NCBI RefSeq assembly: GCF_001713455.1
Contig: NZ_CP016464.1
Location: forward strand, 3,086,001-3,150,000
Direction: 5' to 3'
Length of the DNA: 64,000 nucleotides
DNA from: Bosea sp. RAC05
GTDB taxonomy: Bacteria > Pseudomonadota > Alphaproteobacteria > Rhizobiales > Beijerinckiaceae
Below the pieces are notes generated by a model. That model was not told the DNA's origin and made no database searches. It was given only the letters and a program-made list of their open reading frames with translations. A program made the position numbers and the translations under genes. Shown one piece after another: positions 37,361 through 45,573 of this stretch (positions are counted from its first letter, which is position 1; the number at the start of each line of letters is the position of its first letter).

Positions 37361-38551
37361 TCAAACGACCGCAGGCGCGCTGTGCGACGGCGGCGTCGAG
37401 CGCGAGCGCCCGGTCCGCACCAGCCCGTCGATGACGACCATGCCGATGCCGGGGATGTCGCCGAGCGACACCGCCTCCAGCAGGCCCTTGCCCGAGGAAT
37501 GCTGGGGCTTGTCGAGGAACACGAAATCGGCCGGATAGCCCACGGCGATCAGCCCGGCATCGAGCGAGCGCCGGCGCGCGACATTGCCGGTGGCGAGGCA
37601 GAAGGCCTGCTCGGCCGGCAGTCCGCCGAGGCTCGACAACAGCGTGATCATCCGCAGCATGCCGTTGGGCTGGACGCCGGAGCCGGCAGGCGCATCGGTG
37701 CCGATCAGCACATCCGCCAGCCGCCCGGCCTCGCGCGCCGCCTCCAGCGCCACCAGCGCCGATTTCTCGTTGCCGTTGTGGACGACCTCGAGCGCGCCCT
37801 TGGCCTTCTCGCAGAGGATGCGGATGTCGGCATGGGCGATCGAGGTCGGCCCGCCATTGATGTGGCTGACGACGTCGGGCTGAGCCTCCAGCACGTCGTC
37901 CTTGTTGACGAAATGCGAGCCGGCGATCGAGGGGCCGCCGGTGTGCATGATCGATTCGAGCCCGATCTCGCGGCACCAGTCGGCGACGCGCTTGGCGTCG
38001 GGCCCCTTGGCGACGGTGCCGAGCCCGATCTCGCCGATATGCCGGATGCCGAGCGCCTTCAGCTCCTCGAAGACCTCGCGGCCGAAATCGAGCTCCGCGA
38101 CCGGCGCACCCGCGATCACCTTGGCGCCCGCCGGCCGGAAATTCTGGAAGCAGCGCTGCGCCGTGACCGCCAGCGCCTTGACGCCGATCGCATCCTTCGG
38201 CCGGCCCGGCAGATGCACCTCGCCGGCCGAAACCAGCGTGGTGACGCCGCCATTCACCCCCATCTCGATCCAGCCCAACTGGTTCTGGCGCGGCGTCCAG
38301 TCGCCGAAGACAGGGTGGCAATGGGAATCGATCAGCCCCGGCGACAGGCCTGAGCCCTTTGCGTCGATCACGGTGTCGGCGCCGGAGCCATCGAGATCGG
38401 CCACCTTGCCGATCGCGGCGATGCGCCCGTCGACGACGACGATCGTGTCCGCATCGAGGATCGGCTTGTTCAGATCGCCCGAGAGCAGCAGGCCGATGTT
38501 GCGCACCACCAGCTTGCCCTTGGCGGGTCCCGCCGCGACGTCGTGAGCCAT
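37361..38551 (-). CDS. ena: Enamidase-like amidohydrolase
   Basis: A 396-residue amidohydrolase that strongly resembles the Eubacterium barkeri enamidase, which opens the ring of 1,4,5,6-tetrahydro-6-oxonicotinate to 2-formylglutarate. Shared stretches I recognise are ADTIVVVDGRIAAIG, HLPGRPKDAIGVKALAVT, PDVVSHINGGPTSI and a C-terminal DIPGIGMVVIDG with RSTPP. Likely metal ligands are His77, His79 (DSHCHP), His205 (MHTGG), His232 (SHINGG) and Asp288 (GTDAP). ATG 38551 has GGAGATCC just upstream. It is the first gene of its operon, divergent from the MarR gene. Confidence 0.85.
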   Translation of the reverse strand: MAHDVAAGPAKGKLVVRNIGLLLSGDLNKPILDADTIVVVDGRIAAIGKVADLDGSGADTVIDAKGSGLSPGLIDSHCHPVFGDWTPRQNQLGWIEMGVNGGVTTLVSAGEVHLPGRPKDAIGVKALAVTAQRCFQNFRPAGAKVIAGAPVAELDFGREVFEELKALGIRHIGEIGLGTVAKGPDAKRVADWCREIGLESIMHTGGPSIAGSHFVNKDDVLEAQPDVVSHINGGPTSIAHADIRILCEKAKGALEVVHNGNEKSALVALEAAREAGRLADVLIGTDAPAGSGVQPNGMLRMITLLSSLGGLPAEQAFCLATGNVARRRSLDAGLIAVGYPADFVFLDKPQHSSGKGLLEAVSLGDIPGIGMVVIDGLVRTGRSRSTPPSHSAPAVV

Positions 38552-38600
38552 CTGGATCTCCGCAGCCCTGCCGCCGGCACCTCGATGGGACAGGCGGCGA

Positions 38601-38618
38601 TTGAATGTGTAATAACAA
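38601..38618. promoter_or_regulatory. Putative MarR box upstream of ena
   Basis: TTGAATGTGTAATAACAA matches the box at 39273-39290 in 14 of 18 bases and keeps the TTG...CAA ends. It lies about 50 bases upstream of the ena ATG in the ena-marR intergenic region. Confidence 0.6.
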
Positions 38619-38743
38619 TCATGGAGAGGCCCGCCGCTGCTGGCAAGGGGCTGGCCAAGGGCCTGACAAGGGTCTGGCGCGCTGCTGGCGAGGGCGCCCG
38701 CTTGCGCCTGAGCGCCCACCGCCGAGGAGGCTAGAAGACCGCC

Positions 38744-39238
38744 ATGACGCGCATCGAGTCCCCCATCGTCGAGGTGGATGGCGAGACGCCTGCCGACGCT
38801 ATCAGGCGCGGGCGCAAGCCCGCCGAGAGCTATGTGCTCGAGGAGCAGGTCGGCTTCCTGATGCGGCGCGCGCAGCAGCGCCACATCGCGATCTTCCAGC
38901 GCATCATGGGCGAGGACGGGCCGACGCCGACCCAGTTCGCCGCGATGGCGAAACTTAGCGGCGGCGAGGATATCTCCCAGAATCAGCTCGGTCGGATGAC
39001 CGCCATGGACCCGGCCACGATCAAAGGCGTCATCGCGCGCCTCGCCGAGCGGGGGCTGGTCGAGCGTCGCCCGGACCCGGACGACCAGCGCCGCGTCCGC
39101 GTCCGCCTGACGCCGGCCGGACTGGAGGCGATGCCGGGCCTGACCGAGAAGGCGCGCGCCATCACGGCCGCGACGCTGTCGCCGCTCTCCCGCGAGGAGG
39201 CCGAGCGCCTGCTCGCTCTGTTGGCGCGTCTCGATTGA
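38744..39238 (+). CDS. MarR-family transcriptional regulator
   Basis: A 164-residue regulator. The winged helix includes ISQNQLGRMTAMDPATIK (recognition helix), GVIARLAERGLVERRPDPDD and RRVRVRLTPAG (wing). The N-terminus has an unusual 30-residue extension before YVLEEQVGFLMRRAQQ. AGGAGG lies upstream of the ATG. It stands between the two divergent catabolic operons and is the obvious candidate to control both, through the two similar 18-bp boxes. Confidence 0.88.
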   Translation: MTRIESPIVEVDGETPADAIRRGRKPAESYVLEEQVGFLMRRAQQRHIAIFQRIMGEDGPTPTQFAAMAKLSGGEDISQNQLGRMTAMDPATIKGVIARLAERGLVERRPDPDDQRRVRVRLTPAGLEAMPGLTEKARAITAATLSPLSREEAERLLALLARLD

Positions 39239-39272
39239 GCACCGGCTGCCCGCAAAATCTGCTTGCGCCACC

Positions 39273-39290
39273 TTGTTTGTATACTAACAA
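39273..39290. promoter_or_regulatory. Putative MarR box upstream of the hydroxylase operon
   Basis: TTGTTTGTATACTAACAA is a near-perfect 18-base palindrome (one mismatched pair, centre GTATAC). It lies 45 bases before the FAD-subunit ATG. It closely matches the box upstream of ena. Confidence 0.65.
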
Positions 39291-39335
39291 TAATCAGCAC
39301 GGGTTCCGGATCGTCACAGTCTAGGGGAGCTGGCC

Positions 39336-40217
39336 ATGGCGCGCTATCTGCGGCCCACCACGCTGGAGGAGGCGCTGGCGCTGCGCGCGCAGGCCGGCGA
39401 GACGCCCCTGGCGCTCCTCGCCGGCGGCACCGATGTCTATCCGGTCCGTACGCATAAGAGCGCCTGGTTCCAGCCCTTCAGCCGTGATGTGCTCGACCTC
39501 GGCGCCGTGCCCGAACTCTCCGCCATCCAGCATGACGCCGCGGGAACCCGCATCGGCGCGACCGCGACCTGGAGCGCCGTCGCCGAGGCCGCGCTCCCGC
39601 CCTGTTTCGACGCCCTGAAGCAGGCCAGCCGGCAGGTCGGCGGCGTGCAGATCCAGAATCGCGGCACGATCGGCGGCAACCTCTGCAACGCGTCGCCGGC
39701 CGCCGACGGCGTGCCGCCCCTGCTGGCGCTCGACGCGCAGGTCGAACTGGCGAGCCTGCGCGGCCGACGCCAACTGCCGCTCGCAGACTTCGTGCTGGGC
39801 AACCGCCGCACCGCATTGGCGCCCGACGAGATCCTGGTCGCAATCCACATCCCCGCGCAGCCCGAGGGCGCCCGCGCGACCTTCCTCAAGCTCGGCGCAC
39901 GGGCCTATCTCGTCATCTCCATCGCCTCCGTCGCCGCCGTGATCGCGACCGACGCATCGGGACTGGTTACTGCCGCCCGCATCGCCGTCGGCGCCTGCTC
40001 GGCGGCGCCGCAGCGTCTCGCCACGCTGGAGGCCCGGCTCGTGGGCCAGCCGGCGAGCGCCGATCTCGCTGCCCTCGTCCAGTCCGACGACCTCGCCGCT
40101 CTGGCGCCGATCGATGATGTCCGCGCCAGCGCCGCCTATCGCCGCGATGCGGCACTCGTGCTGGTGCGCCGGGCTCTGACCCAACTCGCCGGCAAGCCGA
40201 TGGAGGCCGCAGCGTGA
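39336..40217 (+). CDS. Molybdenum hydroxylase FAD-binding subunit
   Basis: The 293-residue CoxM/XdhB-type flavoprotein subunit that passes electrons from the 2Fe-2S clusters to FAD. LALLAGGTDVYPVRTHK is the first FAD loop and IQNRGTIGGNLCNASPAADG the second. FLKLGARAYLVISIASVA and the CO_dehydrogenase-C-like end follow. It overlaps the next gene by 4 bases (GTGA). It is the first gene of the operon, 97 bases after marR, with a MarR-type box in between. Confidence 0.9.
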   Translation: MARYLRPTTLEEALALRAQAGETPLALLAGGTDVYPVRTHKSAWFQPFSRDVLDLGAVPELSAIQHDAAGTRIGATATWSAVAEAALPPCFDALKQASRQVGGVQIQNRGTIGGNLCNASPAADGVPPLLALDAQVELASLRGRRQLPLADFVLGNRRTALAPDEILVAIHIPAQPEGARATFLKLGARAYLVISIASVAAVIATDASGLVTAARIAVGACSAAPQRLATLEARLVGQPASADLAALVQSDDLAALAPIDDVRASAAYRRDAALVLVRRALTQLAGKPMEAAA

Positions 40218-43003
40218 CCATCCATGACCGCTCGGCTCTCGCCGCCACCGCTCATGCCGCGGACGCCATCGCCTTCCGGCTCAACGGCGCCGATGTCGCG
40301 CTGGGCGACGCGCCCGACAGCCGCCTCAGCGAAGTCCTGCGCGCGAGCCTCGGCGCCACCGGGACCAAGGTCGGCTGCGACGCCGGCGATTGCGGCGCCT
40401 GCACCGTCCTGATCGACGAGGCCCAGGCCTGTGCCTGCCTCGTTCCGGTCGGCCAGATCGCCGGCCGCGACGTGCTCACCGTCGAGGGGCTGGCGGAGAC
40501 GGCGATCGGCGCGGCGCTCCAGCAGGCCTTCCAGCTGCATGGCGCGGCCCAGTGCGGCATCTGCACGCCGGGCATGCTGATGGCGGCCTATGATCTGCTC
40601 CGGCGCACCCCGCAGCCCGGCGAGCGCGAGACGCTGGACGCGCTCGGCGGCGTGCTTTGCCGCTGCACCGGCTATCTCAAGATCGTCGAGGCGGTGCGCG
40701 ACGCCCATCGCTTCATCGGTAGCGGGACGATCGTCACCCAGGTCGAAGGTCCTTCGATCGGCACGCGTCTGGCCCGTCTCGACGGCGCGCCCAAGGTCGC
40801 CGGCACCGAACGCTACGGCGCCGACAGTGCGCCCGACGATGCCCTCTGGCTGCGCGCGATCCGCTGCCCGCATCCGCGCGCGCGCTTCACGCTGGGCGAT
40901 CTCGAGGCCTTCGTCGCCGCGCGGCCGGGGCTGGTGCGGGTCTTCACCGCGCAGGACGTGCCGGGCGAGAACTCCTTCGGCATCTATCCGCATCTCAAGG
41001 ACCAGCCCGTCTTCTCAACCGGAGAGACGCGCTATCGCGGCGAATGCGTGCTGGCCGTGGTCGGCGAGAAGGAGGCGGTCGAGGCGCTGAGCATCGACGA
41101 CATGCCGATCGCCTGGGAGCCGCTGCCGGCGATGGTCGGCAGCGCCGCGGCGCTGGCCGAGGGCGCCTTCACCCTGCACGACTTCGTGCCCGACAATGTG
41201 CTGACGCGCGGCCGCGTCGAGCGCGGCGATGTCGAGGCGGGCTTCGCGCAGGCCGCCCATGTCGCCCAGGGCGCCTTCGAGACCGGCTTCGTCGAGCACG
41301 CCTATATCGAACCCGAAGCCGGCTATGCAAAACGCATCGGCGATACGATCGAGATCTTCGCCTGCACCCAGGCGCCCTATATGGATCGAGACGAGGTCGC
41401 CCGCGTGCTCGGTCTGCCGCTGGAGAGCGTCCGCATCCTGCCCTCCGCCTGCGGCGGCGGCTTCGGCGGCAAGCTCGACGTCTCGCTGCAGCCGATGCTG
41501 GCGGTCGCGGCCTGGGTGCTGGAACGGCCGGTGCGCTGCGTCTTCTCGCGCATCGAATCGATGATCTCCTCGACCAAGCGCCATCCCTCCTCGATCCAGG
41601 CGAAGGCCGCTTGCGATGCGCAAGGCCGGCTCGTCGCCTATGCGATGGAGGGCGATTTCGACACCGGCGCCTACGCCTCCTGGGGGCCGACTGTCGCCGG
41701 CCGCGTGCCGGTGCATGCGACGGGGCCCTACAAGGTGCCCCATGTCCGCAATCTCTCGCGGGCGATCTACACCAACGGCCCGCCCTCGGGCGCCTTCCGC
41801 GGCTTCGGCGTGCCGCAGGCGGCGCTCGCCCAGGAGAGCCTGTTCGACGATCTCGCCACGGCCGCCGGCCTCGACCGCCTTGAATTCCGGCTGATCAACG
41901 CGATCCGCGCCGGCGACACGACGCCATCAGGCCAGCGTCTCGAAGCCAGCGCCGGGCTGGCCGAATGCCTGGAGGCGCTGAAGCCGCACTGGCAGCGGTT
42001 GCTGGCGGACGCGGCCGCCTTCAATGCGAGTGAGGGTCGCACCCGCCGCGGCGTCGGCATCGGCTGCATGTGGTACGGCATCGGCAACACCGGCATGTCG
42101 AACCCCTCGACCATGCGGGTGACGCTGTCGCAGGACGGCCGCCTGACCTTCTGGAACGGCGCGGTCGATATCGGCCAGGGCTCGACCACCGTCCTGACGC
42201 AGATCGCGGCGGACGCGCTCGGGCTGCCGGTCGAGCGCTTCGACCTGGTGCTCGGTGACACCGCCCTGACCTTCGACGCCGGCAAGACCTCCGCCTCGCG
42301 CCAGACCTTCGTCTCCGGCCGGGCCGCCGAGGCCGCCGCCGCCGCGCTGCGCGCCGAGATCCTGCGCCTGACCAATGCCGGCCCAATGGCGCGGCTGGCC
42401 CTGGAGGGGACGAGCGTCACCGTCGAGGAGAACGGCGTCGTCGCGCGGATCGACCTCGCCGCCCTGCCCGCCCAGGCCGACGGCACGGTGCTGGAGGGAA
42501 TCGGATCCTTCGATCCGCCGACCGTCCCGCTCGACGCGATGGGCCAGGGCGTGCCTTACGCCACCTATGGCTTCGCCGCGCAGATCGCCTCGCTCGATGT
42601 CGATCTCGATCTCGGCACGATCAGGCTGAACCGCATCGTCGCCGCCCATGACGTCGGCCGCGCGATCAACCCGATGCTGGTCGAAGGCCAGATCCATGGC
42701 GGCATCGCCCAGGGCATCGGGCTGGCGCTGATGGAGGAATACCTTCCCGGCCGCACCGAGAACCTGCACGACTACCTGATCCCGACCGCCGGCGACGTGC
42801 CGCCGATCGACATCATCCTGGTCGAGGACCCCGAGCCGCTCGGCCCCTCCGGCGCCAAGGGCATCGGCGAACCGGCGCTGGTGCCGACGGCGCCCGCGAT
42901 CCTCGGCGCGATCCGCCATGCCACCGGCGTCACCCCGCGCCAGGTGCCCGTGCTGCCGCACCGACTCTGGGAGTTGCTGCGCGCCAAGGAGGGTCGCTCG
43001 TGA
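40214..43003 (+). CDS. Fused 2Fe-2S/molybdopterin subunit of a xanthine-dehydrogenase-family hydroxylase
   Basis: A 929-residue fusion. Residues about 18-165 are a 2Fe-2S module with Cys55, Cys60, Cys63 (CDAGDCGAC) and a second cluster CGIC (114, 117) plus CRC (149, 151). The rest is the Mo-binding subunit with ACGGGFGGKLDVS, GAFRGFGVPQAAL, GQGSTTVLTQIAADALGL and the active-site Glu in GIGEPALVPTAPAI. These enzymes hydroxylate N-heterocycles with water. Given the downstream ring reductase, nicotinate or a similar acid is the likely substrate (inference). GTG start, overlapping genes on both sides. Confidence 0.9.
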   Translation: MTIHDRSALAATAHAADAIAFRLNGADVALGDAPDSRLSEVLRASLGATGTKVGCDAGDCGACTVLIDEAQACACLVPVGQIAGRDVLTVEGLAETAIGAALQQAFQLHGAAQCGICTPGMLMAAYDLLRRTPQPGERETLDALGGVLCRCTGYLKIVEAVRDAHRFIGSGTIVTQVEGPSIGTRLARLDGAPKVAGTERYGADSAPDDALWLRAIRCPHPRARFTLGDLEAFVAARPGLVRVFTAQDVPGENSFGIYPHLKDQPVFSTGETRYRGECVLAVVGEKEAVEALSIDDMPIAWEPLPAMVGSAAALAEGAFTLHDFVPDNVLTRGRVERGDVEAGFAQAAHVAQGAFETGFVEHAYIEPEAGYAKRIGDTIEIFACTQAPYMDRDEVARVLGLPLESVRILPSACGGGFGGKLDVSLQPMLAVAAWVLERPVRCVFSRIESMISSTKRHPSSIQAKAACDAQGRLVAYAMEGDFDTGAYASWGPTVAGRVPVHATGPYKVPHVRNLSRAIYTNGPPSGAFRGFGVPQAALAQESLFDDLATAAGLDRLEFRLINAIRAGDTTPSGQRLEASAGLAECLEALKPHWQRLLADAAAFNASEGRTRRGVGIGCMWYGIGNTGMSNPSTMRVTLSQDGRLTFWNGAVDIGQGSTTVLTQIAADALGLPVERFDLVLGDTALTFDAGKTSASRQTFVSGRAAEAAAAALRAEILRLTNAGPMARLALEGTSVTVEENGVVARIDLAALPAQADGTVLEGIGSFDPPTVPLDAMGQGVPYATYGFAAQIASLDVDLDLGTIRLNRIVAAHDVGRAINPMLVEGQIHGGIAQGIGLALMEEYLPGRTENLHDYLIPTAGDVPPIDIILVEDPEPLGPSGAKGIGEPALVPTAPAILGAIRHATGVTPRQVPVLPHRLWELLRAKEGRS

Positions 43004-44526
43004 ACGAGATCAACCCGATGACGACGCAGGATAGCGTGCTCGCCGAGCGCTCGCGCAAATTCGGCGTCGCCGAGGGCGATGAGGGCATCGTCCGCTGCGA
43101 CGCCTGCCCGGTGCTCTGCCGGATCAGGCCGGGCCGCGCCGGTGCCTGCTCGCGCTATGCCAACGAGAACGGGCTCTTGATCCGCACCGATCCGGTCGTG
43201 CTGCTGGCGGAAGCGGTGGAGGGCGGCCAGCCGCTCGTCGCCTTTGCCGAAAACGCACAGGACTGGAACGGCTCGATCCTGCCCGCCGAGCGCGTCTTCG
43301 TCACCGGCATCGGCTCGGGCACCACCTATCCCGACTACAAGCCCGCGCCCTTCATCGTCTCGTCGCAGCATGAGGGCGTCGACACGGTGACCGTGGTGAC
43401 CGAGGGCATCTTCTCCTATTGCGGCCTCAAGGTGAAGATCGACACCGATCGCCATCTCGGCCCGGAGACCGCGGCGATCCGCGTCAACGGCGAACAGGTC
43501 GGCCATGTCACCACCGCCGAATACGGCTCGCAGATGCTCTCCATCGGCGGCGTGCGCCATCTCACCGGTGGCTCCAAGAAGGAGGGCAACACCACCTGCG
43601 AGACGATGCTGAAGCTCGGCAACGGCGAGGCGGTCGAACTCACCATCGATGGCGGCCATGGCGTCGTCGTCCAGGCCGGCCAGGCGCCGATCGTCGACGG
43701 CAAGCCCGAGACGCGCATGCGCGTCGGCTGCGGCTCGGCCACGATCGGCATCTTCGCCAAGCAGTGGCAGGGCCATGTCGACGAGGTCATCGTCGTCGAC
43801 GACCACATCACCGGCGTGCTGACCGAGCATCAGGCCGGGCGCGTGCTCGACATGAAGCCGACCGGCATCCGCGTCCGCGGCCGCAAATCCACGCCCGGCC
43901 GCTATTTCCAGGTCGCGCAGCCCGGGCTGGGCTGGGGCGGCACCGACATCACCGACCCGCTCTCGATCATCCAGAAGATCGACCCGGGGACCGCCTGGCC
44001 GGGCATGCGGCTGCTGATGACCTCGACCACCGGCGAGGACTCGCTCTACTGCATCCTCGACGAGAACCTCATGCCGGTGGAGGCGGAGATGCCGGCCGCC
44101 GTGCGCCAGGTCGTCGAGCGCATCGGCGAGAACTGCGAGCCGTCGCTCTGCAGCGTGCTGTTCGTCGCCGGCGCCGGCGGCTCGCTGCGGGCCGGCGTCA
44201 CCGAGAACCCGATCCTGCTCACCCGATCCGTGCAGGGTGGCACGACGCGCGTCACCATGGGCGGCGCGCCGGTCTATGTCTGGCCCGGCGGCGGCATCAC
44301 CGTCATGGTCGATGTGCTGCGGATGCCCCGGAACGCCTTCGGCTATGTCCCGACGCCCGCCATCGTCGCACCGATCGAGTTCACCTTGCCGCGCGAGCTC
44401 TATCTCGCCTGCGGCGGCCATGCCGAGGAGATCGTTCCGGTCGAGGAGGTCCTGCGCGCCCATGGCGGCCAGGCCCGGATCGAGGGTGGCGCTGCGGAGA
44501 ACCCCTGGCCGCTGCGGCGGGGCTGA
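43000..44526 (+). CDS. hnr: 6-hydroxynicotinate reductase-like iron-sulfur flavoprotein
   Basis: A 508-residue homologue of the ring-reducing enzyme of E. barkeri nicotinate fermentation, which forms 1,4,5,6-tetrahydro-6-oxonicotinate. An N-terminal Cys set (Cys33, 36, 40, 50 in CDACPVLCRIRPGRAGAC) should hold an iron-sulfur cluster. Other conserved stretches are VTGIGSGTTYPDYKPAPF, TEGIFSYCGLKVKIDTD and GGTDITDPLSIIQKIDP. It starts at a GTG that overlaps the hydroxylase stop. The electron donor in this organism is unknown; no ferredoxin gene is adjacent. A palindromic repeat follows the stop. Confidence 0.82.
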   Translation: MNEINPMTTQDSVLAERSRKFGVAEGDEGIVRCDACPVLCRIRPGRAGACSRYANENGLLIRTDPVVLLAEAVEGGQPLVAFAENAQDWNGSILPAERVFVTGIGSGTTYPDYKPAPFIVSSQHEGVDTVTVVTEGIFSYCGLKVKIDTDRHLGPETAAIRVNGEQVGHVTTAEYGSQMLSIGGVRHLTGGSKKEGNTTCETMLKLGNGEAVELTIDGGHGVVVQAGQAPIVDGKPETRMRVGCGSATIGIFAKQWQGHVDEVIVVDDHITGVLTEHQAGRVLDMKPTGIRVRGRKSTPGRYFQVAQPGLGWGGTDITDPLSIIQKIDPGTAWPGMRLLMTSTTGEDSLYCILDENLMPVEAEMPAAVRQVVERIGENCEPSLCSVLFVAGAGGSLRAGVTENPILLTRSVQGGTTRVTMGGAPVYVWPGGGITVMVDVLRMPRNAFGYVPTPAIVAPIEFTLPRELYLACGGHAEEIVPVEEVLRAHGGQARIEGGAAENPWPLRRG

Positions 44527-44533
44527 CATGCCC

Positions 44534-44615
44534 CGTCATTGCGAGCGCAGCGAAGCAATCCAATTTCGTCGGGCTCTACGACCCCCTGGATTGCTTCGCT
44601 GCGCTCGCAATGACG
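44534..44615. repeat. Palindromic repeat family A, copy 2
   Basis: Perfect 29-base arms (44534-44562 and 44587-44615) beginning CGTCATTGCGAGCGCAGCGA, with a 24-base centre. It lies between hnr and the UPF0280 gene. Confidence 0.9.
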
Positions 44616-44629
44616 GGTAAGGACGTCGG

Positions 44630-45502
44630 ATGACATCCCACCGCGTCGCCCGCCTCCCCGGCAACCGCCTGCATCTGCAGGAGGGCCCGAGCGATCTTGT
44701 CATCGCGGCCTTCGGCGCTCCCGCCGAGATCGAGCGCGCCTATGGCGCCGCCGAGGCCGCCTTCGACGGCCTGCTGGCCGAGCTCGCCGGCGAACTGGCG
44801 GTCCTGCGCCAGCCGCTCGGGCCGCAGCCGCCGCCACTGGCCGGCGCGACGGCAAGGCGCATGGCCCGCGCCTGCTGGTTCTTTCGCGAGCAGTTCATCA
44901 CCCCGATGGCCGCCGTCGCCGGGGCCGTCGCCGACACCGTTCTGGGCGCGATGGCGCAGGCCGTCCCCGGTCTCGAGCGCGCCTACGTCAACAATGGCGG
45001 CGACATCGCCGTGCTGGTCACGCCGGAGAATCCGCTCGACATCGGCGTGGTGCCCTCGCTCGCCCGCGCCCGGCCGGAGGGCTTCATCCGGCTTCATGCT
45101 GCACCTCATGCTGCGCAGCATTTTTGCGGCATCGCGACGAGCGGCTGGCGCGGCCGATCGTTCTCGCGCGGCATCGCCGATGCCGTCACCGTGCTCGCCC
45201 GCAGCGCCGCCGAGGCCGATGCGGCCGCGACCGTTATTGCAAATGCGACGGATTTGCAGGATGTCTCCGTCATCCGGCGGCCGGCGCGCGACCTCGACCC
45301 CGACAGCGACCTGCGCAACCTGCTTGTCACCGTCGATGTCGGGCCGCTCTCGCCCGAGGCCATCGCCGCGGCGCTCGCATCGGGCGTGAGGATGGCGGAG
45401 GCGCTGCGGCGCGACGGGCTGATCGAGGGCGCGCTGCTGGCGCTGGCGGACGAATGGCGCAGTGTCGGGGGGCTCGAGGCTCTCCCGTCATTGCGAGCGT
45501 AG
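44630..45502 (+). CDS. UPF0280 protein, ApbE superfamily
   Basis: A 290-residue protein of COG2122. YVNNGGDIAVLV matches the GGD block of ApbE flavin transferases. GIATSGWRGRSFSRGIADAV and the following AEADAAATVIANATD match the C-terminal SG..., AD...T metal region. The usual ApbE His in the HI(I/V)DP loop is not obvious. As part of the hnr operon it may attach FMN to the reductase or another partner (inference). The last residues and the TAG come from repeat A copy 3. Confidence 0.75.
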   Translation: MTSHRVARLPGNRLHLQEGPSDLVIAAFGAPAEIERAYGAAEAAFDGLLAELAGELAVLRQPLGPQPPPLAGATARRMARACWFFREQFITPMAAVAGAVADTVLGAMAQAVPGLERAYVNNGGDIAVLVTPENPLDIGVVPSLARARPEGFIRLHAAPHAAQHFCGIATSGWRGRSFSRGIADAVTVLARSAAEADAAATVIANATDLQDVSVIRRPARDLDPDSDLRNLLVTVDVGPLSPEAIAAALASGVRMAEALRRDGLIEGALLALADEWRSVGGLEALPSLRA

Positions 45503-45566
45503 CGAAGCAATCGAGCCGAGGTTCACCCGACGGTCCCTGGATTGCTTCGCTACGCTCACGATGACG
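45486..45566. repeat. Palindromic repeat family A, copy 3
   Basis: CGTCATTGCGAGCGTAGCGA arm and an inverted arm at 45537-45566 with three mismatches. The left arm contains the stop codon (45500-45502) of the UPF0280 gene. It lies 7 bases from the convergent livF stop. Confidence 0.85.
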
Positions 45567-45573
45567 CCGCGCC

